Shown here: piece by piece, positions 57,454 through 64,000 of the stretch
How positions within the stretch are numbered: position 1 is the stretch's first letter
Layout of the letters: each line of letters begins with the position of its first letter
Position numbers and translations under genes: made by a program
NCBI RefSeq assembly: GCF_013283855.1
Contig: NZ_CP054056.1
Coordinates: forward strand, 868,001-932,000
Length of the DNA stretch: 64,000 bases
Direction: 5' to 3'
Source: Aquiluna borgnonia
GTDB taxonomy: Bacteria; Actinomycetota; Actinomycetes; Actinomycetales; Microbacteriaceae
Notes under the pieces: model-generated
Told to the model about the DNA's origin: nothing
The model's database searches: none
The model's input: the letters and a program-made list of their open reading frames with translations, nothing else

Positions 57454-57927
57454 ATGTCAAGAATGCTAAGAACCAGGCAATCCCAACTCGATGAAGTGTC
57501 TAAGCAGATCATTGAGCAACTTCAGCAAGATGGCCGGCGCTCATATTCCGAAATAGGCAAGGTTGTAGGCCTTTCAGAGGCGGCAATCCGGCAGCGCGTG
57601 CAGAAACTTACGGAGTCGGGTGTTATGCAGGTTGTTGCCGTCACAGACCCGATGCGCCTTGGCTTTAAGCGCCAGGCCATGATTGGAATCAAGTGCATGG
57701 GAAACGCCACAGATGTCGCGGAGGCGCTGACCAAGTTTGCTTCGGTCGACTATGTCGTCCTGACCGCCGGCAGCTTTGATGTCCTGGCCGAAGTGGTCTG
57801 CGAGGACGATGAAGACCTGATTCAGCTCCTCAATTCGCAGATTAGAGCACTCCCAGGAGTAATCTCTTCTGAGACCTTCGTTTACCTGAAGCTGCACAAA
57901 CAGTTTTACAGCTGGGGAACTCGCTAG
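57454..57927 (+). CDS. Lrp/AsnC family transcriptional regulator
   Basis: A 157-residue regulator: N-terminal helix-turn-helix (SYSEIGKVVGLSEAAIRQRV), then a RAM ligand domain. It sits between the dehydrogenase and the putrescine-type aminotransferase and probably controls both, with polyamine, GABA or a related amino acid as effector. CATACT ends seven bases before the ATG, so its mRNA may have little or no leader. The 157-base gap to the dehydrogenase is AT rich and holds GAAAA/TTTTC inverted pieces that could be operators. Confidence 0.88.
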   Translation: MSRMLRTRQSQLDEVSKQIIEQLQQDGRRSYSEIGKVVGLSEAAIRQRVQKLTESGVMQVVAVTDPMRLGFKRQAMIGIKCMGNATDVAEALTKFASVDYVVLTAGSFDVLAEVVCEDDEDLIQLLNSQIRALPGVISSETFVYLKLHKQFYSWGTR

Positions 57928-57961
57928 GGAACCAATAACGACGTAGTTAGAAGTGATAGAG

Positions 57962-59446
57962 ATGGCTAAAGAAAAAAGCCAGAAGAACCCGCTTGCCAAA
58001 CTCTTTGGCGCGAAGTCCAAGCCTGGGAAATCAACCCGAGCACCTCTGGCTCTGCTAGAGGCAAAGGCCAAGGGAAAGACAATCTCCGATAAGGAGCTGC
58101 AACGCAGCGCTAAGGATCACCTTTGGTTGCACTTCACCCGCCACTCCCCCTTCCAGACCGGTGACATGCTCATAATCGAACGAGCCGAGGGTCACTACCT
58201 TTTCGACTCAAAGGGGAACCGTGTGATTGACGGTCTCAGCGGCCTATTTGCTGCCAATGCCGGCCATGGTCGCCAGGAGCTTGCCGATGCAGCGGCGAAG
58301 CAGATGGTTCAGCTTGATTTCATGCCGCTGTGGGGGCTTGCCTATCCGGGTGCAATTGAATTGGCGGAGCGCTTGCTCAGCTACGCCCCAAAAGACCTAA
58401 ACCGAATCTTCTTCACCACTGGCGGTGGCGAAGCTGTTGAAACCGCTTGGAAAATCGCAAAGCAGTATTTTAAGCTGACCGGAAAACCAACCAAAACCAA
58501 AGTCATTTCCAGGATGACGGCTTACCACGGAACAAGTCACGGGGCTCTTTCGATCACCGGAATTGCAGCCATGAAGGCCGTATTTGAGCCGCTGGTTCCC
58601 TCAACTATTCGCGTTCCCAACACCAACTGGTATCGGAACTCCCACCTCCACGAGAGCGAGGAAGCCTTTGGAATATGGGCTGCCAACCGCGTTGAAGAGG
58701 CGATATTGATGGAGGGACCTGACACGGTTGCCGCTATCTTCGTGGAACCAATTCAGAACTCGGGCGGCTGCTTCACGGCCCACCCTGCCTACTACAAGCG
58801 GCTTCGTGAAATTTGCGATAAGTACGATGTGATTCTGGTCGCCGATGAAACTATCACCGGCTATGGCCGCTCCGGCGAGATGTTTGCGTGCCAAAGGTAC
58901 GGAATTGAGCCCGACATGATGATTACAGCTAAGGCAATCACCTCGGGGGCGCAACCCCTGGGCGCGTTGTTTATGAAGGAGAAATTCTTCGAGCCCTACA
59001 AAGAGGGAACCACAATCCTGCCTCACGGCTACACCTTTGCGGCCCATCCGGTTGCCTGCGCGGTTGCCTTGGCAAACCTGGACATCTACGACAGAGAAAA
59101 GTTGGTGGATAACGTCCGAACCAACTCACCGATCTTCCGTAAGACACTGGAGAAGTTGTACGACCTCCCGATTGTGGGTGATGTGAGAGGCGATGGCTAC
59201 TTCTTCGCCATCGAATTGGTCAAAGACCAGAAGACCAAAGAGACCTTCACCAAAGCTGAGTCAGAGAAGCTCCTCAGAGGGTTTTTGAGTAAGGCCTTGT
59301 ATGACGCTGGTCTTTATGCCCGTGCTGATGACCGAGGCGATCCTGTTGTTCAGGTTGCTCCTCCGCTGACGATGGGTCCCAAGGACTTCGATGAAATGGA
59401 GCGCATAATTCGCCAGGTCCTGAAAGAGGCGTGGAAGCGAATCTAA
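57962..59446 (+). CDS. Class III aminotransferase, probable putrescine–pyruvate type
   Basis: A PLP enzyme of about 494 residues, similar to SpuC-like omega-amine:pyruvate aminotransferases. DGLSGLFAANAGHGRQEL, FFTTGGGEAVETAWKIA, MTAYHGTSHGALS, Asp in VADETITGYGRSG and PLP lysine in MITAKAITSGAQPLG. A Lys-rich N-terminal extension of about 40 residues precedes the core. ATG 57962 is chosen over GTG 57953. The last 173 bases overlap the convergent P-loop gene. It would start putrescine breakdown; beta-alanine or other amines are alternatives. Confidence 0.85.
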   Translation: MAKEKSQKNPLAKLFGAKSKPGKSTRAPLALLEAKAKGKTISDKELQRSAKDHLWLHFTRHSPFQTGDMLIIERAEGHYLFDSKGNRVIDGLSGLFAANAGHGRQELADAAAKQMVQLDFMPLWGLAYPGAIELAERLLSYAPKDLNRIFFTTGGGEAVETAWKIAKQYFKLTGKPTKTKVISRMTAYHGTSHGALSITGIAAMKAVFEPLVPSTIRVPNTNWYRNSHLHESEEAFGIWAANRVEEAILMEGPDTVAAIFVEPIQNSGGCFTAHPAYYKRLREICDKYDVILVADETITGYGRSGEMFACQRYGIEPDMMITAKAITSGAQPLGALFMKEKFFEPYKEGTTILPHGYTFAAHPVACAVALANLDIYDREKLVDNVRTNSPIFRKTLEKLYDLPIVGDVRGDGYFFAIELVKDQKTKETFTKAESEKLLRGFLSKALYDAGLYARADDRGDPVVQVAPPLTMGPKDFDEMERIIRQVLKEAWKRI

Positions 59447-60266
59447 CATCCTCATCTGATTTGTAATCTGAGCGGGCGGGTGAAAAAGAGACGAGCTTGC
59501 CTTGCTTTCCGGCCACAAAGACAGCGCCGTTTACTGACAGGGATTCGGCGGTCCGATTCCAAGTTTCAGAGTGCGCAGGGCTCAGTTCCACACGTAAACC
59601 AAAATTTAGTGAATCCCGCTGGTCCAAAAGCCACGGCTGCTGGGTGACCAGAAGCGCCTGCATCTCGAGCATTGACCCGATTCTGACTATGTCCAAGACT
59701 TGCTCAAGAAACTCAGGTTCTCTAATGGATCGCTCAAGAGCGTCAAAGATTATTAGCAAAGGTTCGCTAGCACGTTGCTGAGACCGGCGCTCAATTTCGC
59801 TGCTCATGCGCTCTAGAAAGGCCGATGGGTGCAAAGCTTTTGTAGCAAAGCCGTAGGAGGGGGACAGCCTTTGAGGAAACTCCGTCACCAGCAAGACCTC
59901 GCCCTGAAAAGTGCCACCGATTTCACGTGCCAGAGTGGTCTTACCGCTTCCGGTCGGCCCGACTACCAGCCCGTGGAAAACAACATGGTTCAGCGGGTTT
60001 GTTATAAATTCTCCGGAATCAAGTTCGAACAGCGACCCCGCCGGCATATCCCGTCGAGCCTCATCATCGGTGGGCAAAGCCTCGGACTGGGCGGATATGG
60101 GACTGCTAATAATTTTTCGCCAGACTCTCGAAAAGTTATCAAGGGCAATTTTCGTCGCCAAACCCTGGCGCGCTGATCTAGCTCGCTTAGCCCTCAGGAT
60201 GAGAGCTGTAGCCACCAGCACCAGTGAGAGGGTCGTTAGGGCGAATATCAGAGTAAGAATGTCCAT
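59274..60266 (-). CDS. Membrane-anchored P-loop ATPase of unknown function
   Basis: A 330-residue protein I cannot place in a named family. One N-terminal membrane segment (about 3–25), a basic stretch, then a P-loop domain with Walker A VVGPTGSGKTTLAREI and Walker B PLLIIFDALERS; QALLVTQQPWLLD looks like a sensor region, as in FtsK/HerA/TraG-type ATPases. The last 57 residues are antisense to the conserved end of the aminotransferase and are polar (many Gln, His, Arg), so the C-terminus may have been extended by loss of a stop. It is divergent from ogt, with an inverted pair of DnaA-box matches in between. Confidence 0.7.
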   Translation of the reverse strand: MDILTLIFALTTLSLVLVATALILRAKRARSARQGLATKIALDNFSRVWRKIISSPISAQSEALPTDDEARRDMPAGSLFELDSGEFITNPLNHVVFHGLVVGPTGSGKTTLAREIGGTFQGEVLLVTEFPQRLSPSYGFATKALHPSAFLERMSSEIERRSQQRASEPLLIIFDALERSIREPEFLEQVLDIVRIGSMLEMQALLVTQQPWLLDQRDSLNFGLRVELSPAHSETWNRTAESLSVNGAVFVAGKQGKLVSFSPARSDYKSDEDVRFASTPLSGPGELCAPFHRSPWDPSSAEEQPEQQDRLGHQHGHKDQRHTRPYSKTL

Positions 60267-60310
60267 CCGCCAAGGATTGCGCCCACCGTCTCGGCTAATG
60301 AACCACGAAG

Positions 60311-60344
60311 AGAAATTGTGGATAACTAGTTATGCACAATTTCT
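60311..60344. promoter_or_regulatory. 34-bp palindrome made of two inverted DnaA-box matches
   Basis: Outer arms AGAAATTGTG (60311–60320) and CACAATTTCT (60335–60344) and an inner ATAACTAGTTAT pair perfectly, with one mismatched pair (60321/60334). Inside are TGTGGATAA (60317–60325, the complement of TTATCCACA) and TTATGCACA (60330–60338), both matching the DnaA-box consensus TTWTNCACA, head to head with a CTAG spacer. The centre is equidistant from the two divergent start codons. Confidence 0.75.
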
Positions 60345-60388
60345 GACTGTGTCGTTTTCGCTCAAATACGATTCGCCATACTTTAGCC

Positions 60389-60889
60389 ATGGACTCAATT
60401 TTGCAGGCAAGCGTAAGTTTTGACTCTCCACTGGGTCGACTGAGGGTGGGAGCAACCACCAAGGGCCTAAGTGCAGTGGACTTCGTCAGTCATACTGGCG
60501 GGCCGTTGGACTTCAGTGGGGACCCAACCGCCCGCGAACACTGCCTGGCTGCTCGCGACTGGCTGGAGCGCTACTTTGAGGGAGAGCAAAACCCCTATGG
60601 GGGCTCTCTAGATTTGCAGGGAACTGTTTTTCAGCAGGAGGTATGGGCTCAGATCAGCCGTGCGGGTTTCGGGGAGACGCTAACCTACGGCGAAATTGCT
60701 TCCTCCATAATGCGGCCCTTGGCCTCAAGGGCTGTTGGGGCAGCCGTGGGAGCAAACCCGGTCCCCCTCGTTATTCCCTGTCATCGCGTTCTCGGTTCTG
60801 GAGGGAAAATCACCGGTTATTCCGGAGGGGAAGGCATCCCCACCAAACAAAAGCTTCTCAAGCTTGAGGGAATCGAATACCTGGCATGA
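60389..60889 (+). CDS. ogt: Methylated-DNA–protein-cysteine methyltransferase
   Basis: Suicide repair enzyme for O6-alkylguanine, 166 residues. The acceptor cysteine is in VIPCHRVLG; the helix-turn-helix and arginine finger are in TLTYGEIASSIMRPLASRAVG. No Ada regulatory domain. ATG 60389; CATACT ends six bases upstream, consistent with a leaderless mRNA. Its stop overlaps the tag start by four bases (ATGA), forming a two-gene alkylation-repair operon. Confidence 0.96.
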   Translation: MDSILQASVSFDSPLGRLRVGATTKGLSAVDFVSHTGGPLDFSGDPTAREHCLAARDWLERYFEGEQNPYGGSLDLQGTVFQQEVWAQISRAGFGETLTYGEIASSIMRPLASRAVGAAVGANPVPLVIPCHRVLGSGGKITGYSGGEGIPTKQKLLKLEGIEYLA

Positions 60890-61452
60890 GTCACACCAGG
60901 GTGCACAGTGACGGGATTGAGCGTTGCAACTGGGTAACTAATGACCAGATTTACATCGAATACCACGATCGCGAGTGGGGCACGCCAAACCGCAATCACC
61001 AGCAACTCTTTGAAGCGATATGCCTGGAGAGTTTTCAAGCGGGGTTGAGCTGGTTGACCATTCTGAAGCGCCGCGAAGGGTTCCGAAGCGCATTCGAAGG
61101 TTTTGAAGTAGATGTGGTGGCTCAATTCGATGAACTGAAAATCGAATCACTCATGCAGAATCCAGAAATCATCAGAAATCGGGCCAAAATTCAGTCAGCA
61201 GTAAAAAATGCACGAGTTGTCCTAGATCGCCAAATTGACCTGGTTGAGCTTGTTTGGAGATTCGCCCCAGACCCTATTGCTAAGCATCCAGAGACTTTTG
61301 CATGGAGAGCCACAAGTGCTGAGTCCGACGCCCTAAGCAGGGAGCTGAAAAAACTGGGGTTTAGCTTCGTTGGTTCCACCACAATGTATGCCCTGATGCA
61401 GTCCAGCGGTTTGATTCAGGACCACGCTCCCGGTTGTTTTCGCAATTTGTGA
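60886..61452 (+). CDS. tag: DNA-3-methyladenine glycosylase I
   Basis: Removes 3-methyladenine from DNA, 188 residues. Zinc ligands are probably the Cys in ERCNWV near the N-terminus, a nearby His, and the His/Cys in DHAPGCF at the C-terminus. EYHDREWG and LSWLTILKRREGFR are family motifs. Coupled to ogt. Confidence 0.95.
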   Translation: MSHTRVHSDGIERCNWVTNDQIYIEYHDREWGTPNRNHQQLFEAICLESFQAGLSWLTILKRREGFRSAFEGFEVDVVAQFDELKIESLMQNPEIIRNRAKIQSAVKNARVVLDRQIDLVELVWRFAPDPIAKHPETFAWRATSAESDALSRELKKLGFSFVGSTTMYALMQSSGLIQDHAPGCFRNL

Positions 61453-61464
61453 AATTATTGCGTC

Positions 61465-61481
61465 GTTGAGCACACCTCAAC
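61465..61481. repeat. Small inverted repeat before the sigma factor gene
   Basis: GTTGAG (61465–61470) and CTCAAC (61476–61481) around CACAC, in the 41-base gap between tag and the sigma factor gene. It may be an operator; it lacks the T-run of a terminator. Confidence 0.4.
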
Positions 61482-61493
61482 CATGGGAGACAA

Positions 61494-61976
61494 ATGACTG
61501 AACAAGAATTCAACGAACTTTTCCGAGCGCAGCAAGCGGAGCTGACACGCTTCACAACCCGACGCGCGCCAGTGGAGGACGTAGAGGATTTACTCAGTGA
61601 TTTGTTCGCTCTAGCCTGGCAAAAGCGTGACCTCATCCCAAGGGGCTTGGAGCTCCCCTGGCTCTATAAGTCTGCAAGATTTTTGATTTCCAACCACAAC
61701 CGGAAGCAGGCGGGACGGCGAATAATTCTTTCCACCCTGCGGGAACCAGAGTGTGCGCCGAGTGCCGAATCGATCGCCCTCGCCGACGTCTCCCTGGCCG
61801 CTGCCTGGAAACGGATAGCTCCGAGGGAGCAGGAAATCATCTCGCTGTGGGCCTTTGAGGGCCTGGAGGTAGCCGAAATCGCAACCGTGCTCGGTAGGAG
61901 CAAAAATGCGATTGCCATTGCCCTAAGCCGCGCAAAAAGCCGACTGGCCCAAGAACTTGAAATTGAAAATAACTAG
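61494..61976 (+). CDS. ECF-type RNA polymerase sigma factor
   Basis: A 160-residue group 4 sigma factor. Region 2 spans about 5–70 (EDVEDLLSDLFALAWQKRD, then LPWLYKSARFLISNHNRKQ) and region 4 about 100–155 (ISLWAFEGLEVAEIATVLGR, SKNAIAIALSRAKSRL). GGGAGA precedes the ATG. A membrane protein follows after 16 bases, presumably its regulator. I see no clear ECF promoter motif in the short upstream gap. Confidence 0.9.
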   Translation: MTEQEFNELFRAQQAELTRFTTRRAPVEDVEDLLSDLFALAWQKRDLIPRGLELPWLYKSARFLISNHNRKQAGRRIILSTLREPECAPSAESIALADVSLAAAWKRIAPREQEIISLWAFEGLEVAEIATVLGRSKNAIAIALSRAKSRLAQELEIENN

Positions 61977-61992
61977 GATCTGGTGACACATT

Positions 61993-63321
61993 ATGGATAT
62001 GGATAAAGAACAAGAGCTTCGCCATCGAATCGCTAACGCAGATCCCGCGCAGGAAGTTGCCCTGCCAGAAAACCTCTTTGATCAAGCTCGGTCTCGAAAA
62101 CCTCAGAGGCAGCCGAACCCTCGCTCCCTGCAAATTGGAATTGGCGGGATGGCACTGGCGTCCCTAGCTCTAGTTTCAGCTCTGACAATCCCGCAGCTGC
62201 TAAAACCGGCTCCACTTTTCACCCTAGCCGCGGGTGGCTCCAGTATCAATGCAGCAGCAGAGACCGCACAGATGGCAGCTGACGCCAAGGCGACCATGTA
62301 TTGGCCTGGATACATTGAGTATCAGCACACCGCCGACGGGCTATCCGATCAGGGCGGAAAGGGAAAGATTTATCAGGCCCAACTGGTTGGTGCGCCGACT
62401 CAGATCCTAGAAAAGCTGATGGCCTACTTCGGCGTTTCTGGCGAGATCAAGCGTGATGAATGGGCCACCGACCTTTACCCCAGTTACAGTGTCCAATCTA
62501 AAACTGGAACCGTTGAGACATACCTGAGCATCTACTGGTCAGGCACTGGAAACTGGAACTACTCACAGTACGACTCCAGCCTCTGGGCCTGCAGTGCGAC
62601 GGAATCTTCCGACTCTGAGAACCAAACGGAAGTTTGTGAGAGCCCTAAACCAACCCCTGAACTCATTCCAACCAAAGAGGAGATGGAAAGCCAGGCCAGA
62701 GCCATTTTCGAGGGCCTTGGTGTTACAACAGCCGGCCTCACCTTCAAATCCTTCAGGGATGATTGGGGCGGTTCAGTTTATGCAGATATGAGCCATGAGG
62801 GCATGACACTTCCAGTGGCTCTCTCCGTCGGCTGGGATTCACGCGGAGAAATTTCATTTGTCTCGGGAGCTAGCTTTGAGATGGTCGAGCGAGGAGAGTT
62901 CAACACAGTCTCTCCGCTAGAAGCTATGAATCGCATTAAAGCCGGCTCCTGGTATGGCTCTCCCCCATCCAGTTACTACGAGAACCAAAGTGTTGGAATC
63001 GCACGCGATTCTGCAATTGCGACCGAGGACATTGCTACCGAGGCTGTGGAAGCGGTCGACTCCATCGCTGTGGACGAACCAGCTCCGGACACTCCAGTTG
63101 AACCACAGATTGTGCAGTTAGTCGTCAACCGATCCGAGGCCGCAATGCTCGGAGTTTGGGACAGCGTGGGAGGTTTCTGGCTGGTCCCCGGCTACGTGCT
63201 GTTCAATGACCAGGGATGGTTCGACTCGATTATCGCCCTGGAAGAAGGCGTCATTGAGCTTCCAAAGTACGAGGAAGTAATGCCTTTGATTGAGCCAGCT
63301 CCCCTAACCAAGGAGGACTAA
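61993..63321 (+). CDS. Membrane protein partnered with the ECF sigma factor
   Basis: A 442-residue protein with a short cytoplasmic N-terminus (about 1–45, LRHRIANADPAQEVALPENL), one membrane segment (about 48–70) and a large outside domain of about 370 residues. The leader-like ADPA segment is seen in actinobacterial proteins encoded after ECF sigma genes. It has no zinc-binding anti-sigma motif. The outside part is rich in aromatic residues and contains one probable disulfide pair (WACSATESS and TEVCESPK); near the C-terminus is a long Asp/Glu/Ala-rich stretch. It may restrain the sigma factor or sense the envelope; no named family recognised outside the membrane. Confidence 0.72.
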   Translation: MDMDKEQELRHRIANADPAQEVALPENLFDQARSRKPQRQPNPRSLQIGIGGMALASLALVSALTIPQLLKPAPLFTLAAGGSSINAAAETAQMAADAKATMYWPGYIEYQHTADGLSDQGGKGKIYQAQLVGAPTQILEKLMAYFGVSGEIKRDEWATDLYPSYSVQSKTGTVETYLSIYWSGTGNWNYSQYDSSLWACSATESSDSENQTEVCESPKPTPELIPTKEEMESQARAIFEGLGVTTAGLTFKSFRDDWGGSVYADMSHEGMTLPVALSVGWDSRGEISFVSGASFEMVERGEFNTVSPLEAMNRIKAGSWYGSPPSSYYENQSVGIARDSAIATEDIATEAVEAVDSIAVDEPAPDTPVEPQIVQLVVNRSEAAMLGVWDSVGGFWLVPGYVLFNDQGWFDSIIALEEGVIELPKYEEVMPLIEPAPLTKED

Positions 63322-64000
63322 AAGCCCTCTGGGACACTCAGTTCGATCAAATCACCCAACTGGCGGGCCGAAAGGCCTGCCAGTTTTGCTATCTCCGGGA
63401 TTTGCTGGGCGGACTCCAAGTTGTTCTCTAGGGCGGCCCTGACGAATGCTCCTTTAGCCTTCTTGTTGAAGTGGTTTAGAGCTTTTCCAGATTTGGCATC
63501 CAGCACCTCAACAAAATAGCTTTCACGATCTGGAATTGGATTTAGCGCTGCGTAGCTTTTGGAACGCATATCCAGTATTGGTCCAATCATTCTTGGCCAA
63601 ACCGCTTCGTGGGCCTGCTGCCAAAGCTTGGCCAGATTCACCCCTGGAACTTTCGCTCCGGCTGAGAATCGATAATAGGGAATATGCTCTGAGGCGGGCA
63701 AAAGTCCGAACAGGGCCGACTGAATAAACAAATTAGTTCTGACGCGCTGCTTGGCAGAGTCCGAAAGGGTTTGGTAGTCAAGGGCGTCGTAAAGCGTCCC
63801 GGTGTACCGCTCAATGGCGGGCATTGTTGGCGCCTGCATCAAATTTCGCATTGCGAGCAAATCTGCCTCGGGATTTTTACCCAACTTCAGGGCTGCAATC
63901 GCTTTGGTTTTCGATTTCAGCTCGCGACTTAGCTTCTGAATCAGTAGGTCCCTCGCAGGGTCGAGGGCCGCCCAAATGATGGCCTGTCTATTCATAGAAA
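63318..64000 (-). CDS. yaaA: Peroxide stress protein YaaA, N-terminus beyond the window
   Basis: YaaA/DUF328 family: limits iron-driven oxidative damage in E. coli. Family features seen are APTMPAIERYTGTLYDALD, SALFGLLPASEHIPYYRFSA and VSHFNKAHKG-like NHFNKKAKGAFVRA. The frame continues to the window end; an ATG at 63995 exists, but the family's opening LLPPSEGK block of about 25 residues would lie beyond 64000, so the gene is cut. It ends four bases inside the upstream plus-strand operon. Confidence 0.85.
   Translation of the reverse strand, partial: SMNRQAIIWAALDPARDLLIQKLSRELKSKTKAIAALKLGKNPEADLLAMRNLMQAPTMPAIERYTGTLYDALDYQTLSDSAKQRVRTNLFIQSALFGLLPASEHIPYYRFSAGAKVPGVNLAKLWQQAHEAVWPRMIGPILDMRSKSYAALNPIPDRESYFVEVLDAKSGKALNHFNKKAKGAFVRAALENNLESAQQIPEIAKLAGLSARQLGDLIELSVPEGF
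63358..63387 (+). terminator. Terminator-like hairpin after the sigma factor operon
   Basis: AACTGGCGGGCC (63358–63369) pairs with GGCCTGCCAGTT (63374–63385) around a GAAA loop, with one G·U pair, followed by TT. It lies 37 bases after the stop of the membrane protein and inside the 3' end of the convergent yaaA gene. Confidence 0.65.

Noticed and set aside
60311-60344. Origin of replication
   Set aside because: Only two boxes, no AT-rich unwinding stretch with further boxes, and neither dnaA nor dnaN is in the window.
60311-60344. dif site for XerC/XerD
   Set aside because: The arms have some likeness (ATAA ... TTATG), but the spacer is four bases instead of about six and the arms are symmetric, unlike dif.

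Overview
The window is a compact, almost fully coding stretch of an actinobacterial chromosome. Several features point that way: a PriA-type HisA, a DUF3046 gene beside recA, a ClgR-type regulator, a LysM gene divergent from lexA, and the order dapA–rnj–ftsK–pgsA–cinA–clgR–DUF3046–recA–recX–miaB–miaA–dapF–hflX–lexA, which matches the mycobacterial order as I remember it. The moderate GC content, very short intergenic gaps, 1- or 4-base stop/start overlaps and many GTG/TTG starts fit a streamlined Microbacteriaceae lineage (for example the freshwater Luna group). That placement is inference. I saw no tRNA, rRNA, insertion sequence, prophage or CRISPR array.

Layout. 1–3156 (minus): infC–rpmI–rplT–rRNA methyltransferase–pheS–pheT. 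3332–7460: DUF1844 gene, then hisC–hisB–hisH–priA–sseB-like. 7483–16679: SOS and housekeeping block (LysM division-inhibitor candidate, lexA, hflX, RsmC-like methyltransferase, dapF, miaA, miaB, recX, recA, DUF3046, clgR, cinA C-terminal domain). 16676–22401: pgsA, ftsK, rnj, dapA. 22450–25807: SulP transporter, thyX, membrane thioredoxin plus DUF4395, TPR protein. 25807–32616: dapB, M16 protease, pnp, rpsO, DUF805, ribF, small membrane protein. 32635–37752: phosphate uptake cluster in the order pstC–pstA–pstB–pstS plus a second, diverged PstS-like lipoprotein, with 11-bp direct repeats resembling PHO boxes in front of pstC and again in front of pstS. 37765–48806: membrane protein, truB, rbfA, infB, ylxR, nusA, proS, ispG, Rip1-type protease, dxr. 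48885–59446: putrescine/GABA island. 59274–64000: P-loop ATPase divergent from ogt–tag, then an ECF sigma factor with a membrane partner, then yaaA (cut by the window end).

How genes work together. The island at 48.9–59.4 kb encodes polyamine uptake (potDABC), a putrescine-type aminotransferase, an aminobutyraldehyde dehydrogenase and GabT, enough for putrescine to succinate semialdehyde, with a Lrp/AsnC regulator and one extra class III aminotransferase of unknown substrate. LexA-box-like sequences stand in front of the LysM gene (between it and lexA) and in front of recA.

Most unusual signals: a 34-bp near-perfect palindrome built from two inverted DnaA-box matches, centred exactly halfway between the start codons of the P-loop ATPase and ogt; the tandem 11-bp repeats of the pst cluster; an infC reading frame whose only well-placed start is ATC; an intrinsic-terminator-like hairpin inside the beginning of the rRNA methyltransferase coding sequence; a hairpin that holds part of the infB ribosome binding site; and absence of rimP from its usual place before nusA.
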